Assembly (NCBI GenBank): GCA_964030475.1
Contig: CAXIPT010000019.1
Location: 55,292 to 119,291 of the forward strand
Direction of reading: 5' to 3'
Origin: Tethya wilhelma
Taxonomy: Eukaryota; Porifera; Demospongiae; Tethyida; Tethyidae
Length of the DNA stretch: 64,000 bases
The position numbers and the translations under genes are program-made. Every line of letters begins with the position of its first letter. The first letter of the stretch is position 1. The notes beneath the pieces were generated by a model. It ran no database searches, was not told the origin of the DNA, and was given only the letters and a program-made list of their open reading frames with translations. Shown here one piece after another: positions 49,420 through 61,079 of this stretch.

Positions 49420-51694
49420 TCACCAAGGATGATAGTAAACATTTCTCTTTTCTCGAGACAATTCATACAGGCCTGAATGTGGATTTAGGTATAACACATG
49501 CTCTTTGTGGCCTAGTACAAGGTCATCTGGGGGTGGAAGCAGTTGCTTTCCTTCTCCTCGACGTATTTTACCCTTACACCCATTACATCTGGACACATTG
49601 CCAAAGAGAAATGTCAACCAAAAAGGTGTCTCGACATCCTTTCGTTGCTCTTGGTCTGGTGATCTCGATGGACGAGCTGGGGGTGTCACAATAGAAGAGG
49701 GTACACTATGAGATGGGATGAGAGGTGGAGGACTGGGACCAGTAGCAATACTTACACTTGCATTAGAAACAAAACTGAACGATGAATAGTTATCCTGGCT
49801 CACCATGTCTGGACTATAAGCATCCAAATCATCATGAAATGGTGACTGCAATAAATTTGAATATTGTTCACAACGGTTCTGCCATTTCACGCCTGCCTCT
49901 TCAGCTTTGGAAACTGTACTTTTGATAGAAGCGGAAGATTTCTTTGACACTCCTTTTCTTTTTGGTTTTTTTCCAGATGTTGACAGCTTCCCAGATTCGC
50001 ATAAGTTGGCTTCTGCTTGAGTCTGCAGTACCATTTCACATATTCCTCAACATAATTGAATTTGATTACAAGAGCAACTGAATGTGAGCATATTTTGGAA
50101 GACTTGAATGCCAAACATTGATCGTCACACAATTATCCACCATTTTTACCACTTTGAACATAATGAGGTCGCTTGTTACTATAGCTTTTGACCATCCAAG
50201 CCTCCTTATCACCAGGAGCAGGTGTAATAGATGAATCATCTTGAGCTAGTTCACTTGCTTTGGTCCATATTGACTCTCTGAGTTGCCCTGGTGGAGGTAT
50301 CACATCAAGCGGACATTGTGAAACAGAATTTTCATCAAGTTCAGTGTGACCCTTTACTTTAGCTTTCATGAAAAGGTCAATTTTTCTACGTCTTTGAGTA
50401 GTACTCATCTGGAACCAATCGGAGCAACTAACACTTAGCTGCTTGTAATCTTCACGAAGGCGATACTCTCCAGAATTGATCACTGCTCTCTCTATCTCTT
50501 GCCTTTGTTCGTGCATCATAACTTTCATTTTGTCGACAAATCTGGGCATCTGTGACTTCTTATATTGAACTTCTTCTTTGACAACTTTGTTCTTGGATTC
50601 TACTTCATTGGTATAATAAGGCTGCGGAGGACACCCTAGCCCTGCCTTTTGACGAACTTCTTGAACCATGCTTTTGGAAATCACGCTTTGACAATGCTTC
50701 ACAAACCAACTATGAAAAGAGGGGGGAGAATGGTAAGGTTTCTCCAATTCATTCCATCGGGATTGCACAGAACGCACCATCCTCTCTAATTCATTTGAAT
50801 TAAAAGAATCAACGAGACCATATTGTAAACAAGATGCTCTTCCCATTATATCATCTGTGATCTCATGAATAACTGGTGATAAACTCACGCAGTTTGTTCT
50901 CAATGTTTCCTCGAAAATGCAAAAAGCAACGCATATGTAAAGCATGTGGATAAGTTATGGAAAGTGCCTTCTCCAATGCAGCTTCGCCATCCGTTCCATA
51001 TGCTTTGATCAAAGCCAATTCAGGTCGAAGGCTTACTAGAGATGACGTAAACAAGTGGTACGTCTGAAAATCCTTTCGAACATGAATGAAAATGGGACCA
51101 ATCATTACAGGAGATGAATCAGCAGGTTTGGATTTTTGCCGCAACAAAAGATGGCGATAGGTTGTTATAGTAACATCAAACTCACCTAGACTAAATGTGG
51201 GGTCCACACCAAACACACTAAAACTCTCAGTAGAAGTACAAAATCGCTTAATATCTTGCAACGTGTAATTGTATTCAAGCACAATCATCGGATAAGGAGC
51301 TGCATTCACTATTCGAACAAAAGCATTATCACTTTTCTCCTCTTCTTTGCACATAAACAATATCGAGTAAAGTGGATCCAAATTTTGTGGATTAGAAGAG
51401 CTTCTTCTCATATCTTTGACTTGCTGTCGATTACGTGGGAGAGATCCAGCACTACTAGCTCCTAATATTCCTCCAACTAACAAACTGAAGTGCACGTTTT
51501 GGAGTCTTATTTTTAGCTTCACTCTTGAGCTTGCATAGAGTGCTTGGCTTGGTACGCATAAATGGCTCTCCCATGCGGGAATTGCCATGTGGAGCAACAT
51601 GTACTTCATATTCACCTTCAGTGAATAAGTATTGGACCAGTGCAAGGTTCAGAACATCTTCTTCATGATCTATTATTATACACAAAGTACACAA
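49420..51694 (-). pseudogene. Mutator-like (MULE) transposase with SWIM finger, decayed
   Basis: Reading from 51694: EVHVAPHGNSRMGEPFMRTK, then after a frame break GSLPRNRQQVKDMRRSS. The MULE core carries VFGVDPTFSLGEFDVTITTY (first Asp), KAYGTDGEAALEKAL (second Asp) and HMRCFLHFRGNIENKL. After a second break come HEITDDIMGRA and a long helical region. Past an in-frame TAA at 50133-50135, a SWIM zinc finger follows (CDDQCLAF...ICSHSVAL). A third break near 50020 leads to the tail (SRCNGCKGKIRRG, LPPPDDLVLGHKEHVLY), ending at 49420. The upstream end is close to the N gap at 51762. It is inactive. Confidence 0.7.
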
Positions 51695-51761
51695 GGATCA
51701 CAAATTAACAGAACATCATTTTGCATGTACACAGTCCCTCACTCATTCATGCACTCACACA

Positions 51762-51850
51762 NNNNNNNNNNNNNNNNNNNNNNNNNNNNNNNNNNNNNNN
51801 NNNNNNNNNNNNNNNNNNNNNNNNNNNNNNNNNNNNNNNNNNNNNNNNNN
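51762..51850. other. Assembly gap (89 Ns)
   Basis: A run of Ns between the MULE 5' end and repeat F2. The ORFs crossing it are not real. Confidence 1.
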
Positions 51851-52497
51851 ATAGACAACCACTGCTAGTCTGTATACGGCGGCGGTGACTCAATTTCACC
51901 AAAGCCACACCCCAAGATGTAACTAAGAGGTCCAACTTATAATTACTAATTCGACATTAATTAACTATTTTTGGCAACTTCCGCTCACCTTGCGACTTCC
52001 GCTCACCTTGCAACGCTAGGTTTTGGCTACTGGCTTGGCAATTCCCTCTTGGAGAGTTGGCAATGTCGGGCCATACGGGATGAATCAGTCATGGCTTGAC
52101 GCTAAGCACTGAACCATCTCAAGTTCTGGTCGGTGGTGGTGAATTGTCATGGAGCTCCATGCATGAGGCTCCAGTGAGGCTTCAGTGTTCTGACACCATT
52201 ACACGGATGCCATCAGTGTTATCCTTAGGCCTTCGACTGCCCCTTTTAGTGCCGTTTTAAAGCAGAAGGCTGAATAAACTGAAGATGCTGCATACAGATA
52301 TCACTGTGAGCAAAAACCAACTAGCAAGGCAACTGACCTCGTGGCATTGCGTAATGCTCACGTGGCAATCTCAACCACATGGCATAATGCCTCCGCCTAC
52401 GGCATACCCCATCCCACACCACCGACCATGACTGGTAATAGCTGGGCAAGCGCATCCGTTATAGGTTAACGTTGTTTAACCTCTGGTTAAACGTCCA
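51851..52497 (+). repeat. Dispersed repeat F2, near-identical inverse of 25133-25784
   Basis: From ATAGACAACCACTGCTAGTC to GGTTAAACGTCCA. It contains CTGAATAAACTGAAG in this orientation. The left end is hidden by the N gap. It borders D3 on the right. Confidence 0.65.
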
Positions 52498-52504
52498 TAC
52501 AGTT

Positions 52505-53140
52505 TGCCTGATATTCATCGAGTGGTGCGAATGTTGCATTTCCCGCCAGTTGCGCTAATTTATGCGTAGTCTGATTGTCATGTGATATCTGCCACACCCC
52601 TCTGTAAAAACTTGACGTGGCTGCATCAAAAGAGCTGTCTGAAAGTTTGCTTCTACCCGATAATGTTAGGCCTTGTTTTACGTTCTGTTTTTGTTATCTA
52701 GACATTCTATAGAATAGTTTAAAGTATTCTATCCGTACACTTTTCAAAGAAAAGCAACGAGAACGATTCTACGGGTGCATTTGTCCATGAAAATATTGCC
52801 AAGAAGTCATCAATTTGCCATTTCTTCAGTATTGGACCATAGATAATACATACGGCNTAGGATGAGTGTGTTCTTTGTTATTATAAAAAGCGTAGGGGCA
52901 TAATAATTTGAAGGTAGGAGTGCTCTAACATTAATGGATTTTTGTTTTTATATTGCAAAAGTGGTGAAACTTGTGGAGCCCCACACACTTTATAATTAGT
53001 GGGTGGGGCTGATTATTAGCACTACTTATTAGAGCTTCAGTTTCTCTTTCATATAATTTGTACTTGAGTTGATTGTGTTGTTTCAGAGTCAGTTTAGAAG
53101 TGTGTGTATGATATTTACTGCACCCAGTCCTTAATACACC
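52505..53140 (-). mobile_element. Family D repeat (D3, reverse), interrupted by a P-like terminus
   Basis: It matches D2 in reverse from GCCTGATATTCATCGAGTGG to CCAGTCCTTAATACACCTGA. The joint CAGTATTGGAC is followed at 52838 by a P2-type terminus and a lone N, then the second half of D. Confidence 0.75.
52838..52857. mobile_element. Solitary P2-type inverted end next to a single N
   Basis: CATAGATAATACATACGGC repeats the first 19 bases of P2 with one mismatch. The N at 52857 probably stands for the rest of a P-like element dropped by the assembler. Confidence 0.65.
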
Positions 53141-53191
53141 TGAGTACTTGTTCATTCAATTTTTTCAACACTACAGTGTTAAGACTGTTAA

Positions 53192-55438
53192 AGGGGGGCT
53201 GACATGAAAAACTGAAAAAAAATTTTTTTGGTATCAAACTGTAGCTCAGGTGGTGTACATTTGAAATATCAGGCTTTTTTTTATTGCAAGTCTACAGTGG
53301 ACAATAACCCCAAAAATTGAGCTAAAAAATCACTGCAAAATGAGATTGCAATATATTTCCTTGATGGGCAGGGTTTACGTGTGACGTCACGGGGGGAACG
53401 AGTTCAGCGCAAAGAAGCACAAAGCATAGCCTGGTTGCTGTTTTCTAGCCCCCATAGTGAAGTGCTGAGTTGCTGCAGGATGTTCTAACACATATTGTGA
53501 AGATGTCATTTATTTTAAGTTCCCAAAGATCCTGTTATACGTTGCAAATGGGCAAAAAAATACAGAAAACAAGAGCAAATTGGTCAGGTCCAGCCTGAGA
53601 CCATTTTGAGGTTGCCTGACTTCTCTGATCAGATCTAAGGGGCATGCAGAAGAGCAGAAAACATAAATCTGATGCCATTCCAACTATATTCCAGAGATCC
53701 ACCAAGTATCTAGTGCAAGACCAAGTTTTGAGAAGGAGTCAGCCTGTTGGTACTGACTTCAGTTATCCAAAGAGATCATCAAGCAGGCCACCAATATCCA
53801 TGATGGTTCAAAGCCAAATAGTGGCAGACTCAGAGCTGCTTATGAAGAGAGAGAGAGAAGGTAAACCTAGTAGATCTTGCAATGCATGTATACAGGACAG
53901 AATTAGATAGCATTCAATTTTCAAGCTGATATTACTGTGACCGTGCATGTCTACTACTAGAAACTAACTGGATTACTGGATCGTGAACTAGAACCCGCAT
54001 AAGAGACAAGTATAGCATCTGAGGAAGCAGCATCCCAGCTCCAATGTGTTAAGTTACCCCAGAAAGGAAGGTTTCAAACCAGCAGCAGGACAAAATTAAA
54101 TCAGTTTTGATGGTATGCGAATTAGCGTGACGTACTTGGCATTATACATGTTGAAAAAATTTTTGTTATAATATTATATACAATTTACAGTCAGTGCTTC
54201 ACTCTATGGACATAGTATTTATTACTTATAGGTCTGTAGGTAAAAATTAAGCCAGATGTGCATTCTGTTGCAGAATACGTTGATGTACCTATATGAAAGC
54301 AACCATTAGACAATGTATAGAGGGAATAAACCACTCAGTTGACCCCAGCTCCTCTCAGTATAGCCAGTAGGAGGGTGAGGTTGATAAGCCTACTGCTATC
54401 AAAAGTCATGACATTTAAATATTATCAGATTCTCATTTGAACAATGTGGGCCTTTGTGAGACATGTTTGGATGGTGTCACTGTTCAGTTATGTTAGTGGT
54501 GACTGGGTACTTGAATATAAAGCCCATCAGTAGCTAGAGATTTTTGAGACAGCACAACTATATAGCTCGTTCTGTCCTTCCTAACCACCTCCAGCAGAGT
54601 AGGTTAGCTGTCAGTAAGCAGTAAACCTGTATTGCCTGAAAAGATAATGAAAAGCAGTTAGTAAATTAATGTATAATAATACTATTTTGATTAACTCACT
54701 CATGTCAGGGTCACCACAGTCACAGATATTGGTAGGTGAAGAAGTAACTTTGTATACTGACCCAAACATTAACTCATGTTTGATTATACAATTGACTGTG
54801 TCTGATTCAGCTTCCATCTTGTCACAGAGATTTTTTTTTGCAGCACAGACAGTGGACATTGTACTGAACACAGTGCCCGGACCATGCTGCCACCTGAGCT
54901 ACAATTATCCACATAAAATTAATACTTATAAACAAAAGGTATGAAAATTATAGCTGATACACTCACCAATCAGTGCTTCCTAGCCTATTCTGTCTTGCAT
55001 CTTCCTCAGATGAATCTCCAGAGTCTTCTGCTCCCACTTTGAGTATGGCTCAATTCTGTGTGAGCTTCCATCACTATCTGAAGCACTGACTTGGCTTTCA
55101 AAGGGAGATGATGAATAACCAAGGCTCAAAACATTACTGCTTGCACTGAATCATCATTGTTGTTGTCAATAGCGGAGCTGCGGCTCGAGGAAGAGCTGTG
55201 TTCAGCTATTAGTTAGCTACTAAACGTGTAGAAACGTTCCCCCCATGACGTCACGTAGTAGCTCCACCCAAACAAGAAATACAGAAATTTGCCTTTCCTG
55301 GTGGATTCAGCTCACCTCAAATCATGCAAGTTTTTACTGGTTTAGAATTTTTTGTGATTTTTTTGACTATTTTTCCTCTAACTTACACCACTTAAAGTAC
55401 ATTTTGGTGAAAAAAAAATTTTGCATGTCAGCCCCCCT
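53192..55438. mobile_element. TTAA-flanked THAP-type element (Kolobok-like), decayed
   Basis: The ends are inverted (AGGGGGGCTGACATG and CATGTCAGCCCCCCT) and flanked by TTAA (53188-53191 and 55439-55442). TGACGTCAC motifs occur inside both ends. It carries a degenerate THAP-like coding region near its left end. TTAA target sites plus a THAP finger are known for the Kolobok superfamily. piggyBac shares only the TTAA. Confidence 0.65.
53499..53910 (+). pseudogene. Degenerate THAP-domain fragment
   Basis: Across several frames one sees pieces consistent with a THAP finger: an FPK-like region at about 53520, KIQKTRANWSGP, HFE-like text, and KSDAIPTIFQRS, the usual end of the domain (AxPTIF). A basic, Ser-rich linker follows in the frame 53644-53910. 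At least two stops interrupt it. THAP fingers bind the ends of their transposons. Confidence 0.45.
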
Positions 55439-55600
55439 TTAAAGACTGGTTAGTTCCTACAAAAAGCTTGAGTAGCAGCTACATGCATTATAATGCTTGA
55501 GTAATTAATGCGCATGCGCAATAAATACCACGTGCACTGGATAGATAATGACCTTTGAACTCGACTTACAAGAAGATTGCTACTCAAGTGCATTGCAACT

Positions 55601-55983
55601 TAATTAAACATTGTATAGAATATATAAATTTAATATATATATATTATGTATTATTATATTATACTATATAAAATGCCAATAGCTTTCATAGCACAAGCAA
55701 TAGATGGAAAATAAATAGACAAAAAATTCATATGAATATTCATGAGCAAACTGTATCCCGTAACCTTAAGGTCTGGGACCTCAAATTATTGCTAAGTCAG
55801 CAATTAACGCGCGCGCCCCGTAAGCAGCTATAGCAATGTGGCCACGCCCCTTTTACTCACACGAAAAAATCTCGAGATTTCGCTCTTCACATGCTGTTTC
55901 TGAGATGGAAAAAGAGTTCAAAGTCAACTACTAAGAAAAAGAGTGAGATTGGAGACCAAAACAATACTCCATACTGCAAGTGT
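55601..55983. other. No gene recognised; AT-rich insertion within A4
   Basis: A long AT dinucleotide tract (55625-55675) is followed by a GCGCGCGCCCC block near 55809. The origin is unknown. Confidence 0.4.
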
Positions 55984-56602
55984 TGTATTTCGAGCAAGTT
56001 GCGCTAATTTATTCATAGCCTGATTGTCATGTGACACTTGCCACACCCACCGTAAAAGCTGAAAATGGCCGCATCAAAGAGCTTTTAGAAAGTTTGTGTC
56101 TAGGCGGAAATACTAGGCCTTGTTTTACGTTCTTTTTTTGCTATCTAGACATTGTATAGAATAGTTTAAAGGATTCTATCCGTCTACTTTTCAAAGAAAA
56201 GAAACGAAAATGATTCTATGGGTCCATTTGTCCATGAAATATTGCCAAAAAGTCATCAATCAGCCATTTCTCCAGTATTGGACGTTGTCAGGAAAAGCGT
56301 TAGGGTGAGTTTGTTCATTGTTATTAAAAGCCTATGAGCATTAAACTTTGAAGCTAGCTGTACTCTATTTCCGTGTTTTTGCATTTATGTTGCAAAAGTG
56401 GTTAAACTTGCATAGCCACACCCACTTTATAATTAGTGGGTGGGGCTAATTATTAACATCACTTATTAACCTTGAGTTGCTCTTTCATATGATATGGTAC
56501 TTGAGTTGATTATGTTGTCCCAAAGTCAGTTTACTATTGTGTATATGTGTGCAATATTTCTATAATTATTGCCTGACCCAGTCCTTAAATGCACCTGAGT
56601 AA
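55984..56602 (-). mobile_element. Family D repeat, uninterrupted (D4, reverse)
   Basis: It matches D2 in reverse complement, including an intact joint CCAGTATTGGACGTTGTCAG. It inserts into A4. Confidence 0.75.
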
Positions 56603-58425
56603 GCTGAAGTACATGAATTTATACGCTAAGTTTCAAAGCTTTCTAGTTTTTGTTTAGGCATATTTGTGATGAAAACGAGTATCAAGGAACGTAGTTCCCT
56701 TGAAAAGAACTTACCTTGTGCTGTCAAAGTTGGCTCACCACTTTCTAGTTCTCTGGAAACCGTGTTCAAGTAACTCAGTTAGTACCTATGTTCGTTAGAA
56801 CAAAAATGGCAGTATTGTGGCTTCCCACTAGCGCTCTCTACAAGTGCCCCAGTGAAATTTCTGTGAATTTCAAGCCTTGCATGCAGTTGGTAATCTGTTG
56901 GGAAGAGCCTTTAAGCACTTTTGAGGGCTCAACTTTGTTTTGCTAGATTTTTACGGAGATAAACATTTTGTATTGATTCTATGAAACTTGTGGCCCATTC
57001 CTACTATACGTACTACCGTACGTATGATAAGACCAAAAAGTCCACTTTTTACAAAACACGTTTATTAACATTAAGCAAAAAATAACACTTTTGTGAAATT
57101 TTACTTTTTCAAACACATGGAAGGTTTAAAAAACATTGTTGGTGAAAAAACAAAGTTTTCTCACGGTAGAGATAAAGAACTTAGTTGTTTTGAGTGACTA
57201 TGGAGTTAGAAAATTTTCTAAGACCAAAAAGTACACTATTCAAAAAACGTACATTATGTCGTGAAAACATTTTTCAGCACAAAAGAAACACTTGTGAACT
57301 TTTACTTTTTTCAACACATAGAACATTTTCTAGGTGTAAAAAACATTCTTGTTGAAAAACAAAGTTTTCTCACCGAAGAGATAAAGAACTTATTTTTTTT
57401 GTGTGACTATGGACTAAGAAAATGTTCTAAGTTCAAAAAGTACACTTTTCACAAAAAACGTCTATTTTGTCGTGAAAACATTTTTCAGCACAAAGAAACA
57501 CTTTTGTGAAGTTTTACTCTTTTCAACACATGGAACATTCTCTTGGTCTAAAGAACATTGTTGAAAACTAACTTTTCTGATGGTAGAGATAAAGAACTTA
57601 GTTTCTTTGAGTGACTATGGACTTAGAAAACTTTCTAAGACCAAAAAGCAGGAAAAAAAAATTTGCCTTGAAAAAATTTTTCAACACAAAAGAAACACTC
57701 TTACTCTTTTAAACACATAGAACATTCTCCTAGTCTAAAAAACATTGTTGTTAAAAGCAAAGTTTTCTCACGGTAGAGATAAATAACTTAGTTACCTTCA
57801 ACTAAAAACGTTTATTTTTGCTTAAAAATTTTTTTCAGTATAAAAGCAACAGTTTTGTGAACTTTTACTTTTTACAACACATGGAACATTCCCTTGGTGT
57901 AAAAAAATTGTTGTTTAAAAACAAAGCTTTTCATGGTAGAGATAAAGAACTTTTTTTCTTGAATGACTATGGACTTAGAAAATTTTCTAAGACAAAAGAG
58001 TAGACTTTTATTTCATAAAGCATTCATTTTGTTGTGAAAACATTGATCAGCACAAAAGAAACACTTCTGTGAAACTACTTTTTTCAACAGGTGGAACATT
58101 TTATTGGTGTAAAAAACGGTGAAAAACAGAGTTTTCTTATGGAAGAAATAAAGAACTTAGTTTTTTTGAGTGACTATGGACTTAGAAAATATTTTAAAAC
58201 CAAAAAGGACACTTTTTCAGAAAGAAGATTTTGCCTTGAAAACATTTTTGAGCACAAAAGAAACACTTTTGTGAAGTTTTACTCATTCAAACACATGGAA
58301 CATTCTCTTGGTCTAAACAACATTGTTGTTGAAAAACAAAGTTTTCTCACGGTAGGTATAGTATTTTTTGAATAACTGTGGACTTTGAAAATTTTCTAAG
58401 ACCAAAAAGGACACTTTTCACTTAA

Positions 58426-59046
58426 CCCTTTAGGGCCGATTGCGGATTTATCCGCATGCGCGTATTAAACGTTCGCGATTTTTTGCAACTTATCGCATAT
58501 TTTTTATTCTAGCCATGGCGTTTGAGCTGTGGGCTCTAGACTCGCTATGCTATTAGGTAAGGTAGTGCACTAGTAAAATACCAAGTTTGACCCAGATCTA
58601 ATTAGTGGGTGTGGCGATATACACGTTAAAAGTCAAAGATCGCGTTTGCGTCACAATCGAGACCATCGGTTTTAAACTCACGTTTTTTTCCTAGTGCTTT
58701 GCAGGAGAAGCTTGACGCTAGTTATGGAGTGCAGGGAGGCTTAGGCTATACCTGCAGCTAACCGCTTCTGTAGTCCTGCTTTGCTAGCTAGAAAAAAAGC
58801 CAAAAGTTTGCTAGTAATTTGGCGAACTTTGACTGCTTCCGTTTTTGCAAGCGTTTGAAGTAAACAAATACTAACTTAGAACAGAATTGATACAGCTATG
58901 GCTTAGTCCAACCACAGCTAAGGAAAACTAGTGAAGAAAGAGAGTAGCTATGGCTATAGCAAGAACAAAAATATACAAAAGACAAAGCTAATTTAATATT
59001 CATAAAGTCTAATTAAGTATGCATAAATAATCCGGGCCCTAAAGGG
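58426..59046 (+). mobile_element. TTAA MITE with CCCTTTAGGGCC ends (copy 1)
   Basis: TTAA at 58422-58425 and 59047-59050 flank a 621-bp element whose ends CCCTTTAGGGCC / GGCCCTAAAGGG are inverted. This is like nonautonomous piggyBac elements. No ORF. Confidence 0.8.
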
Positions 59047-59573
59047 TTAAAACGTTTATTTTGCCTTGAAAAAATACTTCAGCACAAAAGCAACACTTTT
59101 GGGAACTTTTACTTTTTTCAACACATGGAACCTTCTCCTGGTGTAAAAAACATTTTTGGTGAAAAACAGTTTTTTCACGGTAGAGAAAAAGAACTTAGTC
59201 TTTTTGAGTGGCTATGAATTTTCAAAGACCAAAAACTATACTTTTGACAAATAACTCTTAAAAATATTTTCTAGTACAAAAGAGACAGTACGTTGTATTT
59301 TTTCAACGCATGGAACATTTTCTTGATATAAAAAACATTGTTGGTGAAACATAAGGTTTTTTCACTGTAAAGAAAAAGAACTTATTATTAGTATTATTAT
59401 TAATAAGTTAGTCTTTTTGAGTAACTATGGACTTAGAATATTTTTTAAGACCAAACACTACACTTTTTACAATAAAACGTTTATTTTCCCTTGAAAACAT
59501 TTTGTAGAACTAAAGAAACACTTGTGAAAATTTACTTTTTTTAACACATAGAACATTCTCTTCATCATACGTA

Positions 59574-60543
59574 CAGTAGTACGTATAGTAGGAATGGGCC
59601 GCCTGTCCCATTAACACAATACAAAATGTTCATGCTTATAAACTTTCAGGGAAAGAAAGCTAAGCCTTCAAATGCATTTAATAGCCTCCCACAGATAGTT
59701 AGCTTACTGTATTAACCAAGAAGACTGGTAGAAAGTTTCTAGAGCACTCTGGAGAGAGCGCTCGCGAGAAGCCACAAGATTGCAATTTTGTTCTCCTTCC
59801 TTTCTTTCTTCCTTCCTTCCTTCCTTCCTAACTGACTTACTTGAACGCGATTTCCAGACAAACAAAAGGCATTGAGCCAACTTTGACCATATAGTGGGAC
59901 TTCATTTCATCTGTAGTACGTCCTTTTCGACTCGTTTGCTAGCGAAAATGCAGCAAACAAAAATCTAGGCAGCTTTGAAACTATCGATATAAAATACTGT
60001 ACTTTTTATTTAGCCATTTTAATGTAGGTAAAGGTCGTCAATAGACCACGTGGTTTGCATGCGCATCTAATGTTACACTTCTGCTTTTGTGAATTGTAGA
60101 GACTGACTATAGAGTCTGCTGTGTGATTGTCTCCATGCAATTGAGCACCTTGGTATTTAAAAAAGTGAATGAACAAGTAGTAAAAATTTTATAAAAATGA
60201 GAAGTGTAGGAATGGGCAGTGCGGTAAAAAGTAATGAAACAAGACAAGTCTCTGAATTTCGGCACATTACTACTTCATTTTTTGTGCCCTACTCTTTGTG
60301 TATGTATCTACATTCTAAATGCTTGTTACTTCATCCAAATAATTAGTCAAGTGCATGATTGCTGTTGCCATTGACTCATGAGCCAAACAACCGACATTTA
60401 TAATGATGGAATTCAAATTTGCAATTTGTCCATGAAAATGAAGTAGTCATGTGCCGAAATTAAGAGACTTGTCTTGTTTCATTGCTTTTTACCGCACTGC
60501 CCATTCCTACTCTTCTCATTTTTATAAAATTTTTACTACTTGT
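59574..60543 (+). mobile_element. Family A element, complete (A5)
   Basis: It runs from ATCATACGTACAGTAGTACG (head palindrome) through the body, which includes a (TTCC)n tract at 59804-59829. The closing hairpin has arms at about 60174-60280 and 60436-60543. Because it lies in a repeat unit, its borders are clear: GAACATTCTCTT on the left and GTGTAAAAACATTG on the right, with no obvious target duplication. Confidence 0.8.
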
Positions 60544-60750
60544 GTAAAAACATTGTTGTATAATCATGTAACATTCTCCTGATGTAAAAAACATTGTTAG
60601 CGAAAAAAAAAGTTCTCTGATTGTAGAGAAAAAGAAGTTAGTCATTTTGAGTGACTATGGACTTAGAAAAATTTCAAAGAACAAAAAGTACGCTTTTGAC
60701 AAAAAATAGTTTATATAAAAAACGTTTTTCATGGCTGTTGTTGGTGAAGA

Positions 60751-60906
60751 GATCTTCCACACAATGCCAGGTCCAAAGAAGACATCCAATACCTGGTGAA
60801 ATTTCTTGAAAACCATGTAGAAGAGCATACCCTCCTACGTGTCCCAGGCTACAAAAGAGACGACATCAAACTTCTACCAACATGTACTACAAAGAATCTA
60901 TACTAA
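60751..60906 (+). pseudogene. Coding remnant with GYKRDDIKLLP motif
   Basis: An open frame of about 50 codons reads RSKEDIQYLVKFLENHVEEH then LLRVPGYKRDDIKLLPTCTT and ends at TAA. The string has the look of a conserved segment of invertebrate transposon proteins. No further parts are seen nearby. Confidence 0.4.
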
Positions 60907-61015
60907 TACAAATTACGTTATAACAACATAATCAATCATTAATCACGTTTGTACCTCTAGAGTGTCCACAAACAATACGTCCAGGCATGCGAGCAGGCTT
61001 AACCGATTATACACG

Positions 61016-61037
61016 GTTGACGCGTTAACGCGTCAAC
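61016..61037. repeat. Perfect 22-bp palindrome centred on TTAA
   Basis: GTTGACGCG-TTAA-CGCGTCAAC is its own reverse complement. Related GATGCATTGATGCGTCA text follows. It could be two TTAA-element ends abutting. Confidence 0.9.
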
Positions 61038-61079
61038 ACGTGGGTGTTTCAAACCGCGGTTGATGCATTGATGCGTCAT

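Larger units (their letters stand above)
53141..57030 (-). mobile_element. Family A element (A4, reverse), expanded by later insertions
   Basis: Pieces occur at 53141-53187 (TACTTGTTCATTCAATTTTT), 55443-55600 (ACTGGTTAGTTCCTACAAAA and ATGCGCATGCGCAATAAATA) and 56603-57030 (body and terminal CCCATTCCTACTATACGTAC TACCGTACGTATGATA). They are in the correct order for a single copy. A TTAA element (53192-55438), AT-rich sequence and a D copy (55984-56602) separate them. Confidence 0.6.
57031..60700 (+). repeat. AT-rich tandem array of about 210-bp units, interrupted twice
   Basis: The unit contains AAGACCAAAAAGTACACTTT, TTTTTCAACACATGGAACAT, TCTCTTGGTGTAAAAAACAT, AAAACAAAGTTTTCTCACGG, TAGAGATAAAGAACTTAG and GAGTGACTATGGACTTAGAA. 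The last block recurs near 57199, 57406, 57613, 57966, 58174, 58379, 59425 and 60655. A TTAA element (58426-59046) and family A5 (59574-60543) interrupt it. Small ORFs in it share the repeat and are unlikely to be genes. Confidence 0.85.

Noticed and set aside
51632..51935. ORFs crossing the run of Ns
   Set aside because: Undetermined bases were read as open sequence.
57261..58375. Series of small plus-strand ORFs with similar peptides
   Set aside because: The similarity comes from the tandem DNA unit. Composition is extreme (Lys/Phe) and frames are broken by indels.
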